From the NCBI RefSeq assembly GCF_003710105.1, contig NZ_CP033325.1, forward strand, positions 1,240,001-1,304,000: a stretch of DNA of 64,000 nt, read 5' to 3'. The notes under the pieces are model-generated. The model saw nothing but the letters and a program-made list of their open reading frames with translations, searched no databases and was not told where the DNA came from. A program made the translations under genes and the position numbers. Positions 29,561 through 36,856 of this stretch are shown here, piece by piece. The stretch comes from Georgenia faecalis (GTDB lineage Bacteria > Actinomycetota > Actinomycetes > Actinomycetales > Actinomycetaceae). Position 1 is the first letter of the stretch, and the number at the start of each line of letters is the position of its first letter.

Positions 29561-30733
29561 TCAGTGACGGACGCGCGCGTCCGGCTCGGCGGCCGGCGGC
29601 GCCATCCACAGCCACACCGTCGTCTCCGGCGGGACGATGTGGCCGCCCTCGGGCGCCGACCCCAGGGGGCCGCTCGCGAGCAGCACGTCGCTCTCCGACG
29701 CCAACCGCAGCGGCGTGTCCCCGACGTTCGCGACGACGAGCACCTCGCCGGTGAGGAAGGCGATCGCCTCCGGGTGCTCGGGGTCGATGAGGCCGCTCAC
29801 CCAGGCCAGTGAGGCGGTGCCGAGGCGGAAGTCCGTCCGCAGCCGCAGGGCCGCGCGGAACATCTCGAACGTGGACCCCGTGACGCCCCGCTGCTCCGCC
29901 CGCGCGGCCTCGGCCACCTCGTCGCGACCGGGTGTCTCCGCCTTGGTGCGCTTCGCGGGGAGCCCGAGCTCGGTGCCCTGCCGCAGGTACGGGGCGCCGG
30001 GCAGCGCCAGCACGAGCAGGGCGCTGGCCCGCGCCCGTCGCAGGCTGCCGGTGTCGAGGAGGTCGGGGACGAGCCAGGCGGCGGGCGCCCCGACCACGTC
30101 GCGTGCGCTGTACGCCTCGTCGATCGCGCGGCGGGCCTCGTCGGCCGTGCGGGCGCGGGTGAGCGCCGTGTCGACGACGTGGTGGAGCCAGTCCTCGTGG
30201 AGGATCTCGGTCACCGCGGCCGGCCCTTGCGGGGTGAGGCGGATGGAGAGGATGCCGTCGTCGACGGTCTCGGCGAGGAGCGTCTGGAGCTCGCGGTAGC
30301 GCGTGTGGGAGATGTCCTGGGCTCCGGGTCCGACCCACCCGAGGTCGAGCCCGTCGACGCCGCACGCCAGCCAGTGCCGGGCAGCGGCCTCGGCGGCCGC
30401 GTCGGCGGGGTCGATGCGCATGATGACGCGCAGGCCGAGGCGGTGGGCGCGGGCGAGGAGCTCCTCGACGGCGGCCGTGACGGCGTCGTCGTCGGCCGGA
30501 GGGCAGCCGATGCGGACTGCCTCGGCGCCGAGGCGGGAGATCGGGCGGAGGAGCTCAGTGCGGTCGACGACGTCGTCGACGGTGCTCTGCCCGTTGAGCA
30601 GGGGCGGGTCGTTGACGTAGACGACGCAGCTGCGCCACCACTCCTGGACGCCCCGGGCACCACGGTGCACGAGCGTCGTCGTCGTCGCGGGCTCGGACGC
30701 CACGACGACGCTCTCCGTCGTCGCATCGGTCAT
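29561..30733 (-). CDS. Catalytically dead GH13-like paralogue
   Basis: A 390-residue relative of the active GH13 enzyme at 22.2-24.1 kb. The N-terminus (EWWRSCVVYVNDPPLL against EWWRTAVIYQVYPRSF) and C-terminus (DVLLASGPLGSAPEGGHIVPPETTVWLW) align clearly, as does LRRARASALLVLALPGAPYLRQGTELGLP. All active-site motifs are lost: DLVPNHT becomes MRIDPADA, GFRVDVA becomes GLDLGWV, VAEAW is gone and LSNHD becomes VPDLLD. The frame is intact and codon use normal, so it is maintained rather than decaying. It cannot be a normal glycosidase; a sugar-binding or regulatory role is speculation. It converges on malG. Confidence 0.8.
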   Translation of the reverse strand: MTDATTESVVVASEPATTTTLVHRGARGVQEWWRSCVVYVNDPPLLNGQSTVDDVVDRTELLRPISRLGAEAVRIGCPPADDDAVTAAVEELLARAHRLGLRVIMRIDPADAAAEAAARHWLACGVDGLDLGWVGPGAQDISHTRYRELQTLLAETVDDGILSIRLTPQGPAAVTEILHEDWLHHVVDTALTRARTADEARRAIDEAYSARDVVGAPAAWLVPDLLDTGSLRRARASALLVLALPGAPYLRQGTELGLPAKRTKAETPGRDEVAEAARAEQRGVTGSTFEMFRAALRLRTDFRLGTASLAWVSGLIDPEHPEAIAFLTGEVLVVANVGDTPLRLASESDVLLASGPLGSAPEGGHIVPPETTVWLWMAPPAAEPDARVRH

Positions 30734-30808
30734 CCCGCCATTCTGGCCCATCTGGGGCCGGGGTGCGCCTGGGCGCGATTTCGTAGGCGCGGCGGAGGGG
30801 GACGGGCC

Positions 30809-30941
30809 CCACGTGCGGCCGGATCGGAAGTGATCCGGCGGAGGGGATCGGCGCCACGCGCGGCCGGTTCGGGCGTCGTCCGGTGGGGAGGGGCGGGCAC
30901 CCCGCGCGGTCGGTTCCAACGTCGTCCGGTGGGGAGGGCGG
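30809..30941. repeat. Degenerate ~47-bp tandem repeat in the 341-bp gap before dgt
   Basis: About three units share GCGCGGCCGGTTCG-like and GTCGTCCGGTGGGGAGG-like blocks. The last two units are the most alike (about 30830-30941). The rest of the gap (30734-31074) is GC-rich and holds no convincing gene. Confidence 0.65.
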
Positions 30942-31074
30942 GGGACGCCGGGGCCCTGGGTGGGCGGGATCGCGGGCCTGCGGGCGAGTGAGGGGCGCGG
31001 CGCGTGAGGGCGTCCGGCGCGTCCGTGTGGGGTGGCGGCTCGGCATCGATCCTGCCGCGGTTACGCTCGTTCGC

Positions 31075-32373
31075 GTGGACCTGAGCACCGAGCGGATCGA
31101 GAGCGTGCGCGACGCGTACGGCGTCGCCGACGACGCGTACGGGGCGGCCGACCGTGAGCGCTGGTGGCCGGAGGCGGCGAAGAACCCGACCCGCAACGCC
31201 TTCGAGCGGGACCGGGCCCGCGTGGTCCACTCCTCGGCGCTGCGGCGGCTGGGGGCGAAGACGCAGGTGCTCGGCCCGGGCAGCGACGACTTCGTCCGCA
31301 CGCGCCTCACGCACTCGCTCGAGGTGGCGCAGGTCGGCCGCGAGCTCGGCAAGACGCTCGGCTGCGACCCCGACATCGTCGACACCGCCTGCCTCTCGCA
31401 CGACCTCGGCCACCCGCCGTTCGGCCACAACGGTGAGCGTGCGCTGGCCGAGATCGCCAGCGGGATCGGTGGGTTCGAGGGCAACGCGCAGACGTTGCGG
31501 ATCCTCACCCGCCTCGAGCCCAAGACCTTCACCGACGACGGCGTGTGCGTCGGCCTCAACCTCACCCGGGCGAGCCTGGACGCGGCGACCAAGTACCCGT
31601 GGCTGCCGGTGGACGCGCCGCGACGGGCGGACGGGTCGACGACGGGGAAGTTCGGCGTCTACGCGGATGATGTCGCCGTGTTCGAGTGGCTGCGCACGGG
31701 GGCCCCGGACCACCGGCGCTGCCTCGAGGCGCAGGTCATGGACCTGGCCGACGACATCGCCTACTGCGTGCACGACGTCGAGGACGCGGTGGTCGGCGGG
31801 AAGATCGACCTGGAGCGGCTGCGGTCGGGCCGGGAGCAGGCGCGGGTGGTCGCCCAGGCGCGTCAGTGGTACGACCCGGCGGTCGACGACGACGAGCTGG
31901 GGGCCGCGCTGGAGGGGCTCGTCCAGCTGCCTTACTGGTTGCGGTCCTGGACGGGGACGCGGCGGGACCTTGCGGCCCTCAAGGACATGACGAGCCAGCT
32001 CATCGGGCGGTTCTGCGCGGCCGCGCACGACGCCACGCGGGCGGCGTCCGGGGCGGGTCCGCTCACGCGGTACGCCGCCGACCTCGTGGTGCCCGACCGG
32101 ACGGTCGCGGAGATCACCATGCTCAAGGGGGTCGCGGCGCTGTACGTCATGGGGCCGCGCGAGCACGAGCCGCTCTACCTGCGCCAGCGCACGATCCTCG
32201 CCGACGTCGTCGCCGTGCTCCTCGAGAAGGGGCCGCGCGAGCTCGAGGAGCCGTTCGTCGTCGACTGGCACGAGGCGGCGGACGACGACGCCCGCCTGCG
32301 GGTGGTCGTGGACCAGGTCGCCTCGCTCACGGACCCGAGCGCTCAGGCCTGGCACGCGCGGCTCTGCGGCTGA
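31075..32373 (+). CDS. dgt: dGTP triphosphohydrolase-like HD protein
   Basis: Hydrolyses dNTPs to deoxynucleoside and triphosphate, 432 residues. The HD-domain metal ligands are [10 protein letters not shown] (His), [16 protein letters not shown] (HD near residue 108) and [17 protein letters not shown] (Asp). The opening [37 protein letters not shown] is typical of the actinobacterial group. GTG 31075 was chosen because a TACGCT hexamer ends 7 nt upstream, giving a leaderless mRNA, and the family homology begins there. In mycobacteria this gene lies next to dnaG; here about 4.5 kb intervenes. Confidence 0.93.
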   Translation: MDLSTERIESVRDAYGVADDAYGAADRERWWPEAAKNPTRNAFERDRARVVHSSALRRLGAKTQVLGPGSDDFVRTRLTHSLEVAQVGRELGKTLGCDPDIVDTACLSHDLGHPPFGHNGERALAEIASGIGGFEGNAQTLRILTRLEPKTFTDDGVCVGLNLTRASLDAATKYPWLPVDAPRRADGSTTGKFGVYADDVAVFEWLRTGAPDHRRCLEAQVMDLADDIAYCVHDVEDAVVGGKIDLERLRSGREQARVVAQARQWYDPAVDDDELGAALEGLVQLPYWLRSWTGTRRDLAALKDMTSQLIGRFCAAAHDATRAASGAGPLTRYAADLVVPDRTVAEITMLKGVAALYVMGPREHEPLYLRQRTILADVVAVLLEKGPRELEEPFVVDWHEAADDDARLRVVVDQVASLTDPSAQAWHARLCG

Positions 32374-32541
32374 CCGGCGGCCGGCGGGTCGGACGTCGGC
32401 GGTTGACGGTGGAGCCGGCAGTCGGGTGTTCGGTGCAGCACCGATCTGGACGACGGCGGTCGGCGGTCGGCAGTACGCAGTACGCAGTCGGCGGTCGCTT
32501 GATCGAGGCCCTCGCCTCACGACGGGCGACAGCGAGCCTTG

Positions 32542-34353
32542 CTAGAACGGAGGCTCCGCCGGCTGGCCGGGGTCAGCGCCGAACTCCCACAGCGCGGGGG
32601 CGTATCGACGGTCGGCCGCACCAGCAGTGGTAGCCGGGTCGCGTGCGGGCAGAGCTCTCCCGGTGTCTGCGGGTGGTGCGGGCAGAGCTCTCCCGGTGTC
32701 TGCGGGTGGTGCGGGCAGAGCTCTCCCGGTGTCTGCGGGTGGTGCGGGCAGAGCTCTCCCGGTGTCTGCGGGTGGTGCGGGCAGAGCCCTCCCCGCGTCA
32801 TTCGGTGGTGTGGACGTCGCTCGCCCGTGCGGGTCCGCCGTCGGCAGGGGTGGGGTGAGGCCGTCGTCGGTCCGGCGCCGGGGCGGCGTCCTCGCTAGCC
32901 ACCTGGTGGTGCCGATGGGCTGACCATGGCGGTCATGGAAGGCGTGCCCGCCGACGACCGGAGTGATGCGGACGTGGTGGTCGTGGACCCGGTGGTGGTG
33001 GTAGCTGCACAGCGTCAGGCCGTTGTCGATGGAGGTCGCCCCGCCGTGGGAGTACCAGTGCTTGTGGTGAACCTCGCACCAGGAGGCGCGGATGGTGCAC
33101 CCCGGCCACTGGCAGTGGCGGTCCCGCGTGGTGATCGCCCGCCGCAGCTCACGGGTGTAGTGGCGCTGGGTCTGCCCGACGTCCAAGGGGACGCTCTCGG
33201 CATCGAGGACGACGCGGGTGGTCTCGCAGTCGCACATGATCCGGCCCAGCTCACCGAGCGGGACGACGGAGCCGTCCTCGAGCTCGGCCGCCGGCACGTT
33301 CGGCAAGGGCGGGAGGGCCCCGAGAGGTGAGAGCCGCTCAGGCCCGGGCCGCCGCAGACGGTCCGCGTCGCCGTCGACCGGGCCGTCATGATCGCAGCCG
33401 TCCTGGTCGCTGCCGCCGTCGTCGGTCGGGAAGAACGAGCGCCCGGCGTAGTCGGTCTGGGGCGTCGGGTCGGAGCCGAGGGCCGCGTCGAACGCGGCGC
33501 GGTGTGTCGTCACCGCCGTCCACGTCTCCTCGGTCACCACGAGCGCGAGGTGGGGACGGATCTGAGCGCCGTTGCGGTCGTGCCCGGCCTGGGTGACGCG
33601 TCCGGCGAGGGTGACGAGGGCGTCGGCGCGGCGCTGCTCGCGCGTGCGGTCGTCGTCGGCCGCCGGGGTGCCGACGATCGCGTCGAGCGCCGTCTCCAGG
33701 AGCGTGCCGTCGACGTCGTTGAGGAAGAACTCACCCTTGCGGCCACCGGCGTGACGGCGCGAGGTGAAGGAGCGGCGCCGGTGGACCGCCTCGAAGTCGC
33801 GCTGGGCGGCCTCGGCGTCGATCCGTGCGGCGGCGGCGCTCGCGGCCTTCCTCAGTTCAGGCGCGCTGAGCTGCCTGGCCTTGTTGAGCAGGTCCGCTCC
33901 GGCGTCGCCCTCGAGCGCTCGGACCACCTCGGGCGACGCGTCCTTGCGCAACCCCGTGAGCACTCTCGCGTGCTCCAGCCCGACCTCACCGCTCTCCACC
34001 GCTCGCTCCAGCTCCGGCAGGTCCGCCAAGCCCTCGGCGAGGCGGAGCTCGCCGACGGCGGCACCTCGCCCGCCGCGCGTCGACCGAGCGCGCCAGTCGG
34101 CGAAGTCCCGGTCCAGCGCCGTTCCCCATCGCCCGTCCTCCCGGTGGGCCAGCAGCACCTTGCCGCGGTACGTGGTCAGCTCGGAGATCAGGGTGTCGAG
34201 GACGGCGATGACCTCTTCGCGCTCGCGGGGGTCCCAGTCGCGCGCCTCGGCGGCGGGGAAGGATGCCCGGCACGTCGCGAGGTCGGAACGCGTCGCGATC
34301 CACGCCGACGCCGGCCCGGCGACGGGCTCACGCGCGATGGACACCACCGCCAT
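32542..34353 (-). CDS. DUF222/HNH endonuclease-like protein with repeat tail
   Basis: 603-residue protein. The N-terminal and central part is the DUF222 type (ERAVESGEVGLEHARVLTG, ARIDAEAAQRDFEAVHRRR, QRRADALVTLAGRV). A C-terminal HNH nuclease motif follows (CQWPGCTIRASWCEVHHKHWYSHGG..NGLTLCSYHHHRVH). These multicopy actinobacterial genes are of unknown role and often repeat-associated. The last about 70 residues include an 11-residue unit (GRALPAPPADT) repeated four to five times. ATG 34353 follows GAGGAGG; the longer upstream frame is unlikely to be coding. Confidence 0.88.
   Translation of the reverse strand: MAVVSIAREPVAGPASAWIATRSDLATCRASFPAAEARDWDPREREEVIAVLDTLISELTTYRGKVLLAHREDGRWGTALDRDFADWRARSTRGGRGAAVGELRLAEGLADLPELERAVESGEVGLEHARVLTGLRKDASPEVVRALEGDAGADLLNKARQLSAPELRKAASAAAARIDAEAAQRDFEAVHRRRSFTSRRHAGGRKGEFFLNDVDGTLLETALDAIVGTPAADDDRTREQRRADALVTLAGRVTQAGHDRNGAQIRPHLALVVTEETWTAVTTHRAAFDAALGSDPTPQTDYAGRSFFPTDDGGSDQDGCDHDGPVDGDADRLRRPGPERLSPLGALPPLPNVPAAELEDGSVVPLGELGRIMCDCETTRVVLDAESVPLDVGQTQRHYTRELRRAITTRDRHCQWPGCTIRASWCEVHHKHWYSHGGATSIDNGLTLCSYHHHRVHDHHVRITPVVGGHAFHDRHGQPIGTTRWLARTPPRRRTDDGLTPPLPTADPHGRATSTPPNDAGRALPAPPADTGRALPAPPADTGRALPAPPADTGRALPAPPADTGRALPARDPATTAGAADRRYAPALWEFGADPGQPAEPPF
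32645..32809. repeat. 33-bp tandem repeat, four identical units plus one diverged
   Basis: Units at 32645-32677, 32678-32710, 32711-32743 and 32744-32776 are identical; a fifth (32777-32809) is diverged. They encode an 11-residue tail repeat of the HNH protein. Identity at the DNA level implies recent expansion and probable copy-number variation between strains. Confidence 0.92.
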
Positions 34354-34498
34354 GATCGCCACCTCCTCGGCTCCGCCTCGAGCTCTTGGTAGAACGCTAG
34401 AGCCGACCACTGACATTCGACGGCGCGGTAGACCCGGCGGCATGCGCGACGTCGCCGACCTAGCGCCAAGTAGTTGCCAGAACGGAAAGCATCGACAT

Positions 34499-34942
34499 AT
34501 GATTGCCGGCATGGAAACTATCGAGGCCCAGCCCGACCCCCGTGACGCGGCCTCCGGGCTAGACGCCGTCGCGGACGCGCAACGCGCCGTTCGGAGCCGC
34601 CCCTGGCCGCTCTGGCTGTACCCGAGCAACGCGCTGCTCCTGGGCGCACTGGCCCTCGCGGGGATCATCGACTCGTCGATGATCGCGGCCCTGGTGGTGG
34701 TGGCACTGGGCGGCACGTTCTCCGCGCTCAACTACTGGGCGGGCCGGCGGATGGGCACGCCGTTCGCGATCCCGGCCAGCCGTGCTTTCCGCAGCCTCGT
34801 CGCCGTGTCCGCTGTGTTCGTGATCCTGTCGCTGTTCACGCGAGAAGCCGGCCTGGAGTGGGCGACCGTCCCGTGCGCAGCCGGGGCCACGCTCAGCTAC
34901 GGCCTCGGCTCGGTGGTGCACTACCGCAGTACACGCCGATGA
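34499..34942 (+). CDS. Small membrane protein of unknown function
   Basis: 147 residues with four predicted hydrophobic helices (WLYPSNALLLGALALAGII, MIAALVVVALGGTFSAL, FRSLVAVSAVFVILSLF, ATVPCAAGATLSYGLGSVV) after a polar N-terminus. I do not recognise the family. The ATG at 34499 follows GGAAAG at 9 nt. Its stop overlaps the start of a winged-helix gene (ATGA). Membrane protein plus small winged-helix regulator is a common two-gene unit in actinobacteria. Confidence 0.75.
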   Translation: MIAGMETIEAQPDPRDAASGLDAVADAQRAVRSRPWPLWLYPSNALLLGALALAGIIDSSMIAALVVVALGGTFSALNYWAGRRMGTPFAIPASRAFRSLVAVSAVFVILSLFTREAGLEWATVPCAAGATLSYGLGSVVHYRSTRR

Positions 34943-35235
34943 GCGGGCAGCTGGATCCGGTCATCCACCCGATGCACCGGCTGAAGATCTGCGCCATGCT
35001 CGACGCCGGCACGGCCGTGGAGATGTCCGTCATCAAGGAGACCGTCGGCTTGAGCGCCTCCGCTCTCAGCAAGCAGGTCGCAGCGCTGATAGACGCGGGA
35101 TACGTCCAGCAAGAGCGCTCGCGCCGCGACTCGCGGCGGATCTGGTTGACGCTGACCACCGAGGGCAGGAAGGCCTACCGGAGCCACGTCCAAGCGCTGC
35201 ACGAGATCGTCGCTGGTACGACGCCGCCCCCGTGA
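34939..35235 (+). CDS. Small winged-helix transcriptional regulator
   Basis: 98-residue single-domain DNA-binding protein. MHRLKICAMLDAGTAVEMSVIKETVGLSASALSKQVAALIDAGYVQQERSRRDSRRIWLTLT has the MarR-like/HTH_27 winged-helix pattern: two helices, a recognition helix (SASALSKQVAALIDAG) and an Arg-rich wing ending in LTLTTEGRKAY. It has no sensor domain, so ligand response probably lies with a partner. Translation is coupled to the upstream membrane protein by a 4-bp overlap, suggesting a joint function. Confidence 0.85.
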   Translation: MSGQLDPVIHPMHRLKICAMLDAGTAVEMSVIKETVGLSASALSKQVAALIDAGYVQQERSRRDSRRIWLTLTTEGRKAYRSHVQALHEIVAGTTPPP

Positions 35236-35250
35236 TTTCTCGCCGGCGCC

Positions 35251-35269
35251 CGCGTTTCTGCATGATCAC
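35251..35269. repeat. Distant copy of the 7.5-kb repeat core
   Basis: GTTTCTGCATGATCACGAC repeats the core of the 35-bp units at 7494-7635, here as a single copy 16 nt after the winged-helix gene stop. This suggests a dispersed 3'-end element. Confidence 0.75.
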
Positions 35270-35375
35270 GACAGATCGGTGAGGGGAGAGCACCGGGGCG
35301 GCCCCGGGTACCGGCGAGCTCCGCCCGTGACCAGGCTGGTCTAGCCCGCACCACCCGCGGCGTGGAACGCTGCTC

Positions 35376-35450
35376 CTCGCACCGCTCGCACCGCTCGCAC
35401 CGCCCGCACCGCTCGTACTGCCCGCACCGCTCGGACTGCTCGCACCTGCG
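35376..35450. repeat. 9-bp tandem repeat (CTCGCACCG)
   Basis: About eight imperfect copies of CTCGCACCG stand upstream of the epoxide hydrolase. A continuous frame through them gives His/Arg/Ser-rich nonsense. The true start (35467) lies after them, with its own ribosome binding site. Confidence 0.8.
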
Positions 35451-35466
35451 CTGGGAGGAGCCCGCC

Positions 35467-36642
35467 GTGCCCATTGACCTTCGGCGGCACACGGTGCACG
35501 TGCCCGAAGCCGACCTCGACGACCTACGCGACCGGCTCCGGCGCACCCGCTGGCCCGAGCAGTCCACGGCGCCCGGCTGGGAGCAGGGCATCCCCCTGCC
35601 GGTCATGCAGAGCCTGTGCCGGTACTGGCTCGAGGACTACGACTGGCGCGCCGCCGAGACCCGCCTGAATACCGTTCCGCAATACCTGGCGACCCTCGAC
35701 GGGCTGGACCTGCACGTCCTCCATGCCCGGTCGCCGCACCGCGATGCACTACCCCTCGTCCTCACCCACGGTTGGCCGGGGTCGGTGCTGGAGCTCCTCC
35801 CTCTGGTGGGACCTCTCACCGACCCGGTTCCGCACGGCGGCGACGCCCGCGACGCCTTCCACGTCGTCATCCCCTCGTTGCCGGGCTACGGCTTCAGCGC
35901 GAGGCCCGCGTCGCCCGGCTGGGGCATCGAACGGATTGCGGCGGCGTGGCGGGAGCTGATGACCGGTCTCGGGTACGCCCGGTTCGGCGCTGCCGGCAGC
36001 GACTGGGGCACCAGTATCAGCAGCTCGCTGGGGGCCTTGGACCCCGAGCGGGTGGTGGGGATCCACCTCGTCCCGCCCTTGGCGGGCCCGGGCCCGACCG
36101 CCGGCCCGGGCCCGACCGCCGCCGAGGACCTCACCGCCGCTGAGGACACAGCCCTGGCAGAGCTCGAGAAGCGGGCGCGCACGTCCTCGGCGTACTCGGA
36201 GGTCCACCGGACGGCGCCGCAGACGCTCGGGTACGCCTTGCTCGACTCCCCGGTCGGCCTGTGCGCGTGGATCGCGGAGAAGCTGATCACGTGGAGCGAC
36301 GTCCGGGGCGAGCACGCCGCCCTCACCCTCGACCAGGTCCTCGACCAGGTGACCCTCTACTGGCTCACCGGCACCGCGGCATCGTCGGCCCGGCTGTACG
36401 CGGAGAGCATCGAACGGGTCTCGGCGTGGATCAACGGCGTCGACGCCGAACCCGTCACCGTCCCGGTCGGCGCCTCGGTCTTCCCCGCCGAGGTCCCTCG
36501 ACCGTCCCGGCGTTGGGCCACCCGTCGGTACCCCGACATCCGGTACTGGGCCGAGCACGACCGCGGCGGGCACTTCCCGGCCCTCGAGGTGCCCGACGTC
36601 CTCGTCGAGGACCTGCGGGCCTTCTTCCGGCCCCTCCGGTAA
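35467..36642 (+). CDS. Epoxide hydrolase-like alpha/beta hydrolase
   Basis: 391-residue protein of the epoxide hydrolase N-terminal type. The N-terminal domain (FRVHVPEADLDDLRDRLRRTRWP-like) and WLEDYDWRAAETRLN wrap the core. HGWPGS (about residue 101) is the oxyanion motif, GSDWG (Asp near 179) the nucleophile and GGHFPALE the catalytic His. It may open epoxides, but family members act on varied substrates. An insertion GPGPTAGPGPTAAEDLTAAED in the cap region comes from 18-bp duplications. GTG 35467 follows GGGAGGAG. It is unlinked to its neighbours. Confidence 0.87.
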   Translation: MPIDLRRHTVHVPEADLDDLRDRLRRTRWPEQSTAPGWEQGIPLPVMQSLCRYWLEDYDWRAAETRLNTVPQYLATLDGLDLHVLHARSPHRDALPLVLTHGWPGSVLELLPLVGPLTDPVPHGGDARDAFHVVIPSLPGYGFSARPASPGWGIERIAAAWRELMTGLGYARFGAAGSDWGTSISSSLGALDPERVVGIHLVPPLAGPGPTAGPGPTAAEDLTAAEDTALAELEKRARTSSAYSEVHRTAPQTLGYALLDSPVGLCAWIAEKLITWSDVRGEHAALTLDQVLDQVTLYWLTGTAASSARLYAESIERVSAWINGVDAEPVTVPVGASVFPAEVPRPSRRWATRRYPDIRYWAEHDRGGHFPALEVPDVLVEDLRAFFRPLR

Positions 36643-36856
36643 CCCGCTCCGCACGCGCCGCACCGCGCCGCACTACACCGCACCGCACCGCACCGCGCCG
36701 CCGCAAGGGACGGAGAGGGGGTGGCCGACGGCGGACGACGTCGTTCACCCCCGTCGGTTCTGACCCACGCGTCCGGACGATCACGAGCGGGCACCAGACC
36801 GCCGGGTGATGGGGAAGGCGCGAGGACCGGTCGCGAACCCGACCTACACTCGGCAG

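Noticed and set aside
32645-32809. CRISPR array from the 33-bp units
   Set aside because: Units are head to tail and in frame within a protein tail; no spacers.
35362-35466. N-terminal His/Arg/Ser extension of the epoxide hydrolase
   Set aside because: It is the translation of a 9-bp tandem repeat; the GTG at 35467 has a good ribosome binding site and begins the conserved domain.
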